DNA from: Anaerovorax sp. IOR16
GTDB lineage: Bacteria; Bacillota; Clostridia; Peptostreptococcales; Anaerovoracaceae
Assembly (NCBI RefSeq): GCF_017168145.1
Contig: NZ_JADQTL010000010.1
Coordinates: forward strand, 248,001-312,000
Length of the DNA: 64,000 nucleotides
Direction of reading: 5' to 3'
The notes below the pieces were generated by a model. The model was given only the letters and a program-made list of their open reading frames with translations. It was not told the DNA's origin and made no database searches. The position numbers and the translations under genes are program-made. Every line of letters begins with the position of its first letter. The first letter of the stretch is position 1. Below are positions 9,243 to 17,827 of this stretch, one piece after another.

Positions 9243-9298
9243 ATTCAAACACCTGCCCTAAGTCAACTTTATAATGTCGAATTCCTTCCTTAATTTTG

Positions 9299-9520
9299 TT
9301 ACTTTGTTATAATTACACAATCAGGCTCAATCTTTTTACAAATTTTCATTGCATCCTGCAATATCTTTTCAAACAATTCTTCTGGAGCTTCTAAGGTAAT
9401 TTTTTGTGTCATAAAGCTTATTTGAGCATTCTGAACACCTTCAATTCTTTTAATCGCATTTTCCATCTTTGCAGCACAATTTGCACAATCCAAGTCTTTC
9501 ATTTTAAATGTTTTTTTCAT
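9299..9520 (-). CDS. Stand-alone heavy-metal-associated (HMA) protein
   Basis: This 73-residue single-domain protein starts MKKTFKMKDLDCANCAAKME. The DCANCAAK metal loop is the type found at the N terminus of zinc/cadmium ATPases. It is 56 bases upstream of the ATPase gene and 15 bases after the repressor gene. It most likely acts as the detached metal-binding domain or a small chaperone of the ATPase. Confidence 0.88.
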   Translation of the reverse strand: MKKTFKMKDLDCANCAAKMENAIKRIEGVQNAQISFMTQKITLEAPEELFEKILQDAMKICKKIEPDCVIITK

Positions 9521-9535
9521 TTTTTTCTTCCTTTC

Positions 9536-9901
9536 CTATTCTGAAATATGTTCCATTCCCTGATCAATAATTGTTCTAACGTGATCATCTGCTAATGAAT
9601 AAATAACAGATTTTCCTTCTCTTCGAAACTTAACAAGGCGTGCTTGTTTCAACACGCGTAGTTGGTGGGATATTGCGGATTGCCCCATATTCAATAACTG
9701 CGCAATATCACAGACACATAAATCGGCTTCAAATAATACATATAGAATTTTTATCCGCGTGCTATCACCAAAAACTTTATATAACTCTGCTAAATCATAT
9801 AAAACTTCTTCTTCCGGCATCATTTCGGTTACGCTATTAACGACTTCTTCATGTACATGAAAAGAATCGCAGCATTCAATTTTAATTTTTTCCTTTTCCA
9901 A
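9536..9901 (-). CDS. ArsR/SmtB-family metal repressor, CadC-like
   Basis: This winged-helix regulator is taken from TTG 9901, which sits about seven bases after AAGGGGGA; an upstream TTG at 9937 has no such site and lies inside the palindrome. It shows both classic metal sites: cysteines near the N terminus (ECCDSFHVHEE) with LCVCDIA in the DNA-binding region, and DDH-x10-HxxE in the last helix. CadC has this double set. It should repress the operon and release DNA on binding Cd, Pb or Zn. Confidence 0.92.
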   Translation of the reverse strand: MEKEKIKIECCDSFHVHEEVVNSVTEMMPEEEVLYDLAELYKVFGDSTRIKILYVLFEADLCVCDIAQLLNMGQSAISHQLRVLKQARLVKFRREGKSVIYSLADDHVRTIIDQGMEHISE

Positions 9902-9934
9902 TATATAGTCCCCCTTATTTTTTACTCTTTTAAA

Positions 9935-9970
9935 CAAGTGTTCATATTATCATATGAATACTTGTTCACA
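9935..9970. promoter_or_regulatory. Operator of the CadC-like repressor
   Basis: The arm CAAGTGTTCATAT (9935-9947) and, after four bases, ATATGAATACTTG (9952-9964) form an imperfect palindrome with one mismatch in 13. A second overlapping TGAA...TTCA repeat runs to 9970. TGAACA-N-TGTTCA-like repeats are typical ArsR/SmtB operators. It lies 34 bases upstream of the chosen start. Confidence 0.75.
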
Positions 9971-10046
9971 TGATAATTATAACTCTCCTATTCTTTCTGT
10001 CAATCCTATATTAAAAATTTTTTTATGTTATGAATTATAACTTACT

Positions 10047-11390
10047 TTATATAAGTCTTCCTTCTTTTAAAAATTGTAAAAGTTCTTCTTTTTCATTGGC
10101 TACTTGATCCTTCATAACATTCTTTAATGCGTGTCGTAATATGCGACCCACTTGCTCTCCGTCTTTAACCCCATATTCAATTAAGTCGTTTCCATTTATT
10201 TTTAAATCTTTTAGCTGATAACATTGACCACTCTCTAATATATTATTTGTTACATTGCATAACTCAGCCAATTTACGGTCTTTTTTCCCATTCAATGGAT
10301 TCTGACCTGCTAAATCTGCTTTTTTTAATAATAATAAATCCTCAAAGGTTTCTTTTCCTAATTTACACAGCCATTCTTTAACAATTGCAGGCTGCGCCTC
10401 CATACGAACATCATGATATCGTATTAAGGTTGTTACTTTTTTTATCGTATCACGATCCATCTTCAGACCTTTTAAAATCATTTCTGCCATGATTTCACTT
10501 TCGTTTGCATGCCCATAAAAATGTCCGATTCCACGTTTATCAACCGTGTAACACCATGGCTTTCCAATATCATGAAGCAATGCTGCCCAGCGTAAATGAG
10601 GGATTGCAGGAATTGAATCAATTACAACCGCAGTATGACAAAGAACATCATATTTATGATGAGGATTTCTTTGTTTGAATCCCTTCATAGGTAGAATCTC
10701 CGGTAAAACGACTCCTAAAACATCAATCCATCGTACAACAACTTTTCCTGCATTATTTCCACATAGAAGCTTTGTGCATTCCTCGCTGATTCGTTCTTTT
10801 GATACTTTCTCTAAGAGGGATTTTTGTTCGAAAAGTCCTTGCACTGTCTGTTCTTCTACCTTAAAACCAAGTTCGGATGAAAAACGCAGAAGACGAAGCA
10901 TGCGCAAAGCATCTTCTTTAAAACGTAACGCAGGTGTTCCGACACACCGTAATATTCCTTCTTCTAAGTCCTTTTGTCCTTCGTAAAAATCAACCAATCC
11001 TTCTATTTCATTGTATGCCATCGCATTGATAGTGAAATCCCTTCGGGCTAAATCATCTACCAAAGATGTACTAAAGGATACCTGATCCGGTCTACGGTGA
11101 TCGCTGTAAACACCATCTCTACGATAAGTCGTAATTTCAAATGCTTCATTTTCAAAAATAACCGTTACCGTGCCATGTTTTATACCTGTTCGAATAATCC
11201 GATAATCGAAAAACACTTTTTCAATATCCTCTGGTAAAGCATTGGTTGTAATGTCAAAATCCTTTGGAATCTTTTTTAATAAATAATCACGTACACAACC
11301 GCCGACTAAATACGCCTCATAACCGGCATCCAATATTTTTTGAAGAACCTTTTTTGCTATATCCAAATGAATTTTTCCTCCTTTTCCCAT
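10047..11390 (-). CDS. cca: CCA-adding tRNA nucleotidyltransferase with HD domain
   Basis: The 447 residues begin with the class II nucleotidyltransferase head: VGGCVRDYLL, then DFDITT with the metal aspartates, RRDGVYSDHRRP and RRDFTINAMAYN. After RNA-binding helices comes an HD phosphohydrolase domain (HDIGKPWCY...HANESE). It repairs or builds the CCA end of tRNAs. The upstream region shares a divergent intergenic space with yitT; an imperfect repeat TTCAGTATAAT / ATTATGCTGAA (11408-11438) lies there. Confidence 0.93.
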   Translation of the reverse strand: MGKGGKIHLDIAKKVLQKILDAGYEAYLVGGCVRDYLLKKIPKDFDITTNALPEDIEKVFFDYRIIRTGIKHGTVTVIFENEAFEITTYRRDGVYSDHRRPDQVSFSTSLVDDLARRDFTINAMAYNEIEGLVDFYEGQKDLEEGILRCVGTPALRFKEDALRMLRLLRFSSELGFKVEEQTVQGLFEQKSLLEKVSKERISEECTKLLCGNNAGKVVVRWIDVLGVVLPEILPMKGFKQRNPHHKYDVLCHTAVVIDSIPAIPHLRWAALLHDIGKPWCYTVDKRGIGHFYGHANESEIMAEMILKGLKMDRDTIKKVTTLIRYHDVRMEAQPAIVKEWLCKLGKETFEDLLLLKKADLAGQNPLNGKKDRKLAELCNVTNNILESGQCYQLKDLKINGNDLIEYGVKDGEQVGRILRHALKNVMKDQVANEKEELLQFLKEGRLI

Positions 11391-11445
11391 CCCTCAATAC
11401 ACCCTTTTCAGTATAATTAAATTTACTATTATGCTGAAAAAGGAT

Positions 11446-11474
11446 TTGTAAAAATTTATAAAAAAATGTATACT
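11446..11474 (+). promoter_or_regulatory. Housekeeping promoter of the yitT-like gene
   Basis: TTGTAA (11446-11451) and TATACT (11469-11474) are separated by exactly 17 bases and lie just upstream of the AAGAGGTGA ribosome site. Confidence 0.65.
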
Positions 11475-11512
11475 ATTATCATACAAAAAAAACAATTTAA
11501 GAGGTGAACAAA

Positions 11513-12388
11513 ATGCGTTCGAAGCTTCAAACGCCAAAAGAATATTTAAACTTTTTTCTCATTAATCTACTAGGCTCCTATTCCTACGCTATGGGAGTAC
11601 AGATTTTTACCAAACCATTTCAAATTGCACCAGGCGGAGTAACCGGAATTGCTACGATTATTAATCACCTATTTCATATTCCTATTGGAACGATGATTTT
11701 TTCAATCAATGTTCCTCTTTTAATTTTATCATGGTTTTACGTATCCAGGGGATTTACTATAAGAACGGCAGTCTCTATTTTTATTTTTAGCTTTTGCATC
11801 GATGTACTGGTTATTTGGATGCCACCTTATCCTTCTACCTCTCCCATTGCTCCTCTTTTAGCATCCATTTTCGGGGGGATTCTCATGGGAGCTGGCAATG
11901 CACTTGTTTATATGAGCCACTCAACAACAGGCGGCACTGCCATCATTAGCGCCATTGTTCAAAAACGATTTCCTCATTTTTCTATGGGGAAGCTTCTAAC
12001 CGGCACAAATTTAATCGTTGTAATTGCATCTATTTTTGCATTCGGTAATATTGATGTTTCAATTTTTGCAGCAATTTGTATCTATATATCCGGTTTAGTA
12101 ATGGATAACATGGTTTACGGGCTTAACATTAATCGTCTTTTATTTATTATCTCCGATCAAAGCAAAGAAATTCAAGAACGAATTCTAAATGAGCTTCACC
12201 GAGGAGTAACGGTAATGAAAGGAGAAGGCGGATATGACCATGGACAAAAAAATATTATATTTTGTGTAGTCAGCAAACCACAATTCTATAAAGTCCGTGA
12301 TATTGCTCGTGAAGTTGATAAGAATGCCTTTTTAGTCGGCTGTGAAGCAGGCGATGTAGTTGGAAAAGGATTTAAACATTTGGATTAA
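11513..12388 (+). CDS. YitT family membrane protein (DUF161/DUF2179)
   Basis: This protein has 291 residues from ATG 11513, which follows AAGAGGTGA; the in-frame GTG at 11504 overlaps that site. Five or so membrane helices (about residues 15-190), with the repeated GG(V/T)TG motifs of the family (APGGVTGIATII, STTGGTAIISAI), are followed by a C-terminal cytosolic DUF2179 domain (GVTVMKGEGGYDH...). The function of this family is not established. It ends before a bidirectional terminator. Confidence 0.9.
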   Translation: MRSKLQTPKEYLNFFLINLLGSYSYAMGVQIFTKPFQIAPGGVTGIATIINHLFHIPIGTMIFSINVPLLILSWFYVSRGFTIRTAVSIFIFSFCIDVLVIWMPPYPSTSPIAPLLASIFGGILMGAGNALVYMSHSTTGGTAIISAIVQKRFPHFSMGKLLTGTNLIVVIASIFAFGNIDVSIFAAICIYISGLVMDNMVYGLNINRLLFIISDQSKEIQERILNELHRGVTVMKGEGGYDHGQKNIIFCVVSKPQFYKVRDIAREVDKNAFLVGCEAGDVVGKGFKHLD

Positions 12389-12402
12389 TATAAGCATAAC
12401 AA

Positions 12403-12442
12403 AAATGGCTTTGTTCACAGAATTTTGTGCCCAAAGCCATTT
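12403..12442. terminator. Bidirectional terminator between yitT-like and yfcC-like genes
   Basis: AAATGGCTTTG (12403-12413) pairs with CAAAGCCATTT (12432-12442). T-rich sequence follows in the minus direction (TTTTTG) and a T/A-rich tract in the plus direction. Confidence 0.8.
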
Positions 12443-12519
12443 ATTTATTAACAATCCTAAAATAACCTCATAAATTTCTAACTGTATTCCATCCCCATAT
12501 CCGTCTACGATTTCTTCCC

Positions 12520-13926
12520 TTAGAAAGGTCCATAATTTATTAATACGGATGCAAATATTAAAACGGATCCAATGACACACCAGATTAAAAACAATGGCCA
12601 CATCCATTTTGCCCACTTATCCCATTTGATGCCACCAATTGCTAATGCTGCCATGAAGTATCCGGAAGTTGGTGAAATCACGTTGGAGAATCCGTCTCCA
12701 AATTGGAAGGCCAATACAGATGTCTGTCTTGTAATTCCGACAACATCTGCCATTGGTGCCATAATTGGCATGGAAACTGCGGCTTGCCCGCTTCCGGAAG
12801 GAACGAAAACATTAATGATACTTTGAACGAAAAACATTCCAACTGCACTTAAAGATGGCGGTAATGCTTTGACTAAATTGGCAAGATAATAAATCAATGT
12901 ATCCATGATTTTTCCTTCTCTCATGATTACCATAACTGTCGTTGCCAAACCTATGATTAAAGCCCCATATACCAATTCTTTTGCACCATCTACAAATTTT
13001 TCAGCGACTTGATTAACCGATAATCCTCCGATGATTCCTCCCAATAATCCAATGATTAAAAAGACTGCGGTAAGCTCGGTAACGTAAAAGCCAAGTTTAA
13101 TTACTCCGAAGGAAAGAATAATAAGTCCCAAAGCGAAAACCAGAAGTACCATTTTCTGACGACCATTCAATGTATTTACTTCATCTACAAGTAGATCTGT
13201 CTTCTCTTTATCCTCTTGATAAACCAAACTCAACTCCGGATTTTTTTGAATCTTGCTTGCATAACGATATACATAAATGATAGTTACACTTAAAATTATG
13301 AAGTAGCATAATAAACGATATTTCATACCGGAAAACAACGGCAGACCTGCAATACCCTGTGCAATACCAATTGTAAACGGATTTAAAAAGGCTCCTGCAA
13401 ATCCAGCACCAGCTCCCAGTAAAACAATCGCAGTTCCTGTGATGGAGTCAAATCCCAATGCAATGGCTAAAGATATAATAATAGGATAAAACGGAAGCAT
13501 TTCTTCTGCAGAACCTAGAATTGCTCCTGCAATGGAAAATACGAACATCAGAATCGGAATAACTAATTTTTCTTTGCCTTTTGTCTTTTTAACCATGCTT
13601 CCGATACCGGCATCAATTGCGCCTGTCGCTTGAATGATTCCAAAAGATCCTCCTATAATTAAAACAAAGAAAATAATGTATCCCACTTCGTTCATTGCAA
13701 TATGTATCGATCGAAACATATCAAACGGAGAAATGGGAGCACTTTCCACCTGATGAAAACTATCGGCAACAACAAAGATTCGGCCCGTTTGCTCATCCTG
13801 CGCTCGATCAAACTCCCCTGCCGGCACAATATAAGTTAATATCGTTACCAACACAATAATTGCAAAAATTAATACATAAGTATGCGGTATATGCCATTTT
13901 CTTTTTTCTGTATTATTAGATGTCAT
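12520..13926 (-). CDS. YfcC family carrier 1
   Basis: The 468-residue polytopic protein has the YfcC features: an N-terminal helix followed by IVPAGEFDR, repeated ASGP-like re-entrant loops (GSAEEMLPFYP, PSGSGQAAVSMPIM) and SPTSGYFMAALAI near the end. YfcC proteins belong to the ion transporter superfamily; substrates are poorly known, and arginine/ornithine-type or dicarboxylate transport has been suggested. It is 20 bases downstream of an M20 amidohydrolase gene, so the imported compound may be an acylated or peptide-linked amino acid. It is about half identical by eye to the copy at 15567-16937. Confidence 0.9.
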   Translation of the reverse strand: MTSNNTEKRKWHIPHTYVLIFAIIVLVTILTYIVPAGEFDRAQDEQTGRIFVVADSFHQVESAPISPFDMFRSIHIAMNEVGYIIFFVLIIGGSFGIIQATGAIDAGIGSMVKKTKGKEKLVIPILMFVFSIAGAILGSAEEMLPFYPIIISLAIALGFDSITGTAIVLLGAGAGFAGAFLNPFTIGIAQGIAGLPLFSGMKYRLLCYFIILSVTIIYVYRYASKIQKNPELSLVYQEDKEKTDLLVDEVNTLNGRQKMVLLVFALGLIILSFGVIKLGFYVTELTAVFLIIGLLGGIIGGLSVNQVAEKFVDGAKELVYGALIIGLATTVMVIMREGKIMDTLIYYLANLVKALPPSLSAVGMFFVQSIINVFVPSGSGQAAVSMPIMAPMADVVGITRQTSVLAFQFGDGFSNVISPTSGYFMAALAIGGIKWDKWAKWMWPLFLIWCVIGSVLIFASVLINYGPF

Positions 13927-13946
13927 AAATGTTCACTCCTTTCAAA

Positions 13947-15125
13947 TTAACCACAAATTTTTTCTATAAGCTTTAAATAAATTTCAGCAGCTTGATATAC
14001 TTCTTGCAAATCACAAAATTCATCGTTTGCATGTGCCTGCGTGATATTTCCAGGTCCTAAAATAATACATTTTGCATCTGTATGTACTCCAAGAATCCCG
14101 GCGTCACTCCATGCAGGAAAGGCTTCGACTTCTTTTTTATAATTCAATACATCCTCTGATGCATCACATACAAGACGTATCCATTCATCTTCTTCCTTTA
14201 ACGCATACGGTGCATTTATCATAGATGCCGTAAACTCCCGCATAGCTCGAAATTGATATTTGCACTGATACTCTTCTGCAATTTGTTTTGCAAGTTCTTC
14301 AACTTCACCATGCACCATTTCCAAGGTTTCAGAAGGAAGCCATCGGCGATCCATAGCAATGATACATTCATCCGGAACAATATTGGGATCGTTTCCCCCT
14401 ATTATACTTCCGACATTAATTGTCCCTGCACCCAGCATCGGATAGGAACGCATCTCAATTTCATCCTGAAGCTCACGTTCAATCCGACTGCAAAATTGAG
14501 CGCCTGCATACACTGCATTGATTCCGTCATGCGGACGGCTTCCATGTGTGGAACGCCCAATGAATTTTACTTCCAGCCATTCCATTCCCTTATGTGCAAT
14601 ACATGGATGCAACGATGTCGGTTCAGCGATAACAACATACTTTGCTCGCTTCCCTGTCTTTATCAAATGCTCTGTGCCATTCGATCTCTCTTCTTCTCCG
14701 GTTACTCCGGCAAACATTACAGTCTTCTTCGGCTGAAAATCAGCTCGTTTTGCCGCAATCAGTGCGGCAAGGTACGCTGCAATTCCACCTTTCATATCTG
14801 CAGAGCCTCTGCCATAAATCTTTCCTTCTTTAATAAATGGCTGAAATGGCTCATAATCCATCTGAAATCCAGGGATGGTATCTATGTGTCCATTGAACAT
14901 TAGCTCCACTGAATCCTCAGTTTTACCTAAAAATCCATAAACATTCGGCTCCTTCGGTTCCACATAATCTAAGCTCGAAGCAATTCCTTCTTTTTGCAGC
15001 TTTTCATGAATGTATTTAGCAACCTCTTCTTCTTTTCCTTCATACTCTCGATGACTCTCAATTGAAATAAGATCCATTAAAATTTTCAGAATTTCCTCTT
15101 TTGTTACATAAGAAAACAGATTCAT
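13947..15125 (-). CDS. M20 family metallopeptidase (ArgE/DapE-like deacylase)
   Basis: This 392-residue protein carries all M20 zinc ligands: H80 and D82 (FNGHIDT), D110 (GRGSADMKGG), E144/E145 (VTGEEE), and a late HANDEF. A dimerisation domain lies about residues 190-300. Such enzymes remove acyl groups or cleave dipeptides. The gene leads a two-gene unit with a YfcC carrier, suggesting uptake followed by hydrolysis. The exact substrate cannot be read from the sequence. Its promoter carries the shared operator at 15209-15228. Confidence 0.9.
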   Translation of the reverse strand: MNLFSYVTKEEILKILMDLISIESHREYEGKEEEVAKYIHEKLQKEGIASSLDYVEPKEPNVYGFLGKTEDSVELMFNGHIDTIPGFQMDYEPFQPFIKEGKIYGRGSADMKGGIAAYLAALIAAKRADFQPKKTVMFAGVTGEEERSNGTEHLIKTGKRAKYVVIAEPTSLHPCIAHKGMEWLEVKFIGRSTHGSRPHDGINAVYAGAQFCSRIERELQDEIEMRSYPMLGAGTINVGSIIGGNDPNIVPDECIIAMDRRWLPSETLEMVHGEVEELAKQIAEEYQCKYQFRAMREFTASMINAPYALKEEDEWIRLVCDASEDVLNYKKEVEAFPAWSDAGILGVHTDAKCIILGPGNITQAHANDEFCDLQEVYQAAEIYLKLIEKICG

Positions 15126-15195
15126 TTACGCCTCCTTCTACCCATGAATTAACTTAAAACAAATATATATTTAAATAATTTTCCCCTCCTTTCTA

Positions 15196-15228
15196 TTTAT
15201 ATGTTTATATGTTTACACACGTCAACAT
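15196..15228 (-). promoter_or_regulatory. M20-yfcC promoter with overlapping palindromic operator
   Basis: On the minus strand TTGACG (15220-15225) and TATAAA (15196-15201) are spaced by 18 bases. Overlapping the -35 box is ATGTTTA-N6-TCAACAT (15209-15228, plus strand), an imperfect palindrome. The same motif occurs at 16961-16980 before the second YfcC gene. Confidence 0.7.
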
Positions 15229-15242
15229 GTTATACAAAAAAA

Positions 15243-15536
15243 TTAAAATCGCCCTGTGTTTACAAAACCGAGTAAGGCTCTGGCCAATGAAGTAAATGCA
15301 GTCATATTTACACAGTAATAAATTTCTTTTCCCTCTCGTCTTGAAGAAACAATCCCTGCACGCTTTAGAACTTGCATATGATGAGAAACAGTAGGACGTG
15401 AAATTTTCATTTTATCTGCAATTTCACTTACATTCAACTCTTGTTTCCCAAGTATATTTAAAATGTCAATTCTGGCATCTTCCCCTAAAACCTTGAAAAT
15501 CTCAGAATCAAAATAATCGTTGTTCATACCCGACAT
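15243..15536 (-). CDS. ArsR-type winged-helix regulator without metal sites
   Basis: This 97-residue protein has the ArsR fold: FKVLGEDARIDILNILG, recognition helix ISRPTVSHHMQVLKRAGIV, and wing SSRREGKEIYYCV. It lacks the cysteine and histidine sets of metal sensors, so it is probably controlled by a small metabolite or by its own level. It lies 30 bases after the second yfcC gene in the same direction. Two nearby promoters carry one common palindrome, so it is the best candidate for their repressor. Confidence 0.88.
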   Translation of the reverse strand: MSGMNNDYFDSEIFKVLGEDARIDILNILGKQELNVSEIADKMKISRPTVSHHMQVLKRAGIVSSRREGKEIYYCVNMTAFTSLARALLGFVNTGRF

Positions 15537-15566
15537 TCTTCATTCCCTCAACACCACATTATTGAT

Positions 15567-16937
15567 TTAATATATATATAAAGATACTACTAATATTACA
15601 CATCCTATCATACACCAGATGGCAAACAATGGAAACATAAATTTCACCCATTCACACCAATTGACACCTGCGATACCCAATGCCGCCATAAAATAACCTG
15701 ATGTCGGACTAATTACATTGGAAAACCCATCACCAAATTGAAACGCTAATATCGCCGACTGTCTAGGTATTCCGGTTAAATCTGCAATATTTTTCATTAT
15801 AGGCATAGTTACGGCTGCCTGACCACTTCCTGAGGTAATAAATAAGTTAATAATACTTTGTACCAAAAACATTGAAATTATATTGACTGATTCTGAAAAA
15901 TTCTCAATGAGCTGCACTAAATAATAAATGACAGTGTCTAATATTCCAGCATATTGCATTACCACAAAAATCGATTTGGCCATACCAATGATAAGTGCTC
16001 CATATAATAAGCTGGAAGCTCCTTTCATAAACTCCGAAACAATCTTACCTGAATTTAGTCCTCCAATCACTCCGGAAAAAACACCCATAAAGAAAAAGCA
16101 AGACGCAATTTCCAAAATATAAAAATCCCACCATAAAATTCCGCACATCAAAATAATTGTAAAGAAACAAAGAGCAATTACCACTCCGGTTTGACGTTTT
16201 GTTAATTCAAATACTGTACAAAAATCATATTCTGCTAAATAAGAATCTGCCATCACTTCTTCATTTAAACTTGTTTTAAAGCGATTTTTCCTAGAATAAT
16301 TTAAAACATATAAAATAGTTACGGTCAAGAAAATGATATATACAATTAGACGATAAGCCATACCTGAAAAAAGAGGTAATCCAGAGACTTGCTGTGCAAT
16401 TCCTACTGTAAAAGGATTTAAAAAACCTGCCACAAACCCAACTCCGGTACCTAAAAGTACAATCGAAACTCCTGTAATTTTATCATAGCCTAAAGACAAG
16501 GCTAATACCATTACGATCGGATATAAAGGCAATGCTTCCTCTGCAGTTCCAAAGACAGCTCCTGATAAAGAAAAACATACCATAAGTAATAGAATTGTGA
16601 AGCTTCCATGCTTTTTAAATTTTGAAGAGACTGTGCTAATAAAGCCATTAATTGTCCCCGTCGCATTAATAATCCCTAAACTGCCTCCCGCAATCAAGAC
16701 AAAAATTATAATCTCGCTTGCCTGCATCATCCCATCCGGAATGACTTTCATAAAATCAAGCAATGATAAATTCGTTTTCTCTGTAAACACAAAGCTGTCG
16801 GGTACAACGTATTCGATTCCATTTCCTGTATCCACATATCGCTGATAGGACCCTGACGGTATCAAAAAAGATGCAAGAGCCGTAAAAAGTATTATTAACA
16901 ACAAAACTACATAGGTATCCAGATGTCTCCGCTTCAT
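15567..16937 (-). CDS. YfcC family carrier 2
   Basis: The 456-residue polytopic protein is clearly paralogous to the one at 12520-13926: SFLIPSGSYQRY, GTAEEALPLYPIVM, TSGSGQAAVTMPIM, SPTSGYFMAALGI. It heads a unit with the small ArsR-type regulator. Differences in the first periplasmic loop suggest a related but distinct substrate. Confidence 0.9.
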   Translation of the reverse strand: MKRRHLDTYVVLLLIILFTALASFLIPSGSYQRYVDTGNGIEYVVPDSFVFTEKTNLSLLDFMKVIPDGMMQASEIIIFVLIAGGSLGIINATGTINGFISTVSSKFKKHGSFTILLLMVCFSLSGAVFGTAEEALPLYPIVMVLALSLGYDKITGVSIVLLGTGVGFVAGFLNPFTVGIAQQVSGLPLFSGMAYRLIVYIIFLTVTILYVLNYSRKNRFKTSLNEEVMADSYLAEYDFCTVFELTKRQTGVVIALCFFTIILMCGILWWDFYILEIASCFFFMGVFSGVIGGLNSGKIVSEFMKGASSLLYGALIIGMAKSIFVVMQYAGILDTVIYYLVQLIENFSESVNIISMFLVQSIINLFITSGSGQAAVTMPIMKNIADLTGIPRQSAILAFQFGDGFSNVISPTSGYFMAALGIAGVNWCEWVKFMFPLFAIWCMIGCVILVVSLYIY

Positions 16938-16960
16938 ACCAACCTCCTAAACGCGATTAC

Positions 16961-17007
16961 ATGTTTAAGTATATCAACATATTAGCATTATTCTAGTTTC
17001 ACGTCAA
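16961..17007 (-). promoter_or_regulatory. yfcC2-regulator promoter with palindromic operator
   Basis: On the minus strand TTGACG (17002-17007), a 17-base spacer and TAATAT (16979-16984) form a good housekeeping promoter. ATGTTTA-N6-TCAACAT (16961-16980) overlaps the -10 box and start point, an ideal repressor position. The motif and its flank (TTA after one base) match 15209-15232. Confidence 0.75.
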
Positions 17008-17023
17008 GAATATAGCGTAAGTC

Positions 17024-17827
17024 CTAAAGAGGTAAGTCTTTTTTATTAAATACTGCAATGCCTCCTAAATATAAAACAATCGTAATTGCGATTAAACTTA
17101 ATATTTGCGGCAGAATATTTTCTCCAATGATTAACTTTGTCGGTTCGAACAGCGAAAAGATAGTCAGAAATCTAAAAGTTTCAATCTCCTTATTTGCGTT
17201 AGAAAGCATTTGCAGCAGTAAAAAGGCGATTGGCAAGCCAGCACCAACCATCAGTGAAGTTCTACTTTCGTTAAAAAGGCACGAAGAAAAAAAGCAAATT
17301 CCACTGATTGCATAATGAAGAAGCAGTACACCGATATTTAGTAATATAAACCCCTTTATATCGAGCATCCCCGCTAAATTAATAGAACAATAAACGATTC
17401 CCCATATAAAAACAAATCCTATAAGTCCCGTAATTGTAATCAATAAAAACACACCTTGCGTTAGTGCTACACTTATTCGAGTATTCGGAGTTGCTAAGAT
17501 AGAAGCCATAGAGCCTTTGTCAACCAATGATGCAACTAATTTATTCCCAAGGATAATGTAGCATATCATCGGAAAAGCGAGCATTAAAAATCCATAAAAA
17601 TAAGAAGAAATAAATCCGATTAAGCTCGTATCAATGAGCGTAAATCCCATTGCATTAAGTAATTCCGGGGATAGTTTTAATGATGCTAATTGATTGAGAA
17701 TATCTAAATCTTCCGGGTCATACATCCCAATAATAATACTCATATACATTGCTAAGACACCCATAAATATAAGGATTAACTTATAATTAGATTTTAAGGT
17801 TTTTATAAAAAGCACTAAATTAAACAT
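17024..17827 (-). CDS. ABC-2 type transporter permease
   Basis: Starting at ATG 17827, preceded by GGGGGTG, the protein has 267 residues and six hydrophobic segments; the longer start at 17842 lacks a ribosome site. The start overlaps the stop of the ATPase gene by eight bases. There is no periplasmic binding protein, as expected for ABC-2 exporters. Substrate unknown; lipid, peptide or antibiotic export are all possible. Confidence 0.85.
   Translation of the reverse strand: MFNLVLFIKTLKSNYKLILIFMGVLAMYMSIIIGMYDPEDLDILNQLASLKLSPELLNAMGFTLIDTSLIGFISSYFYGFLMLAFPMICYIILGNKLVASLVDKGSMASILATPNTRISVALTQGVFLLITITGLIGFVFIWGIVYCSINLAGMLDIKGFILLNIGVLLLHYAISGICFFSSCLFNESRTSLMVGAGLPIAFLLLQMLSNANKEIETFRFLTIFSLFEPTKLIIGENILPQILSLIAITIVLYLGGIAVFNKKDLPL

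Noticed and set aside
11408-11438. Imperfect repeat TTCAG.ATAAT as an operator for cca/yitT
   Set aside because: One mismatch and AT-rich content; it may simply reflect overlapping promoter boxes.
14253-14903. 216-codon ORF on the plus strand
   Set aside because: It lies fully antisense to the M20 peptidase gene, has no ribosome site and no recognisable motif.
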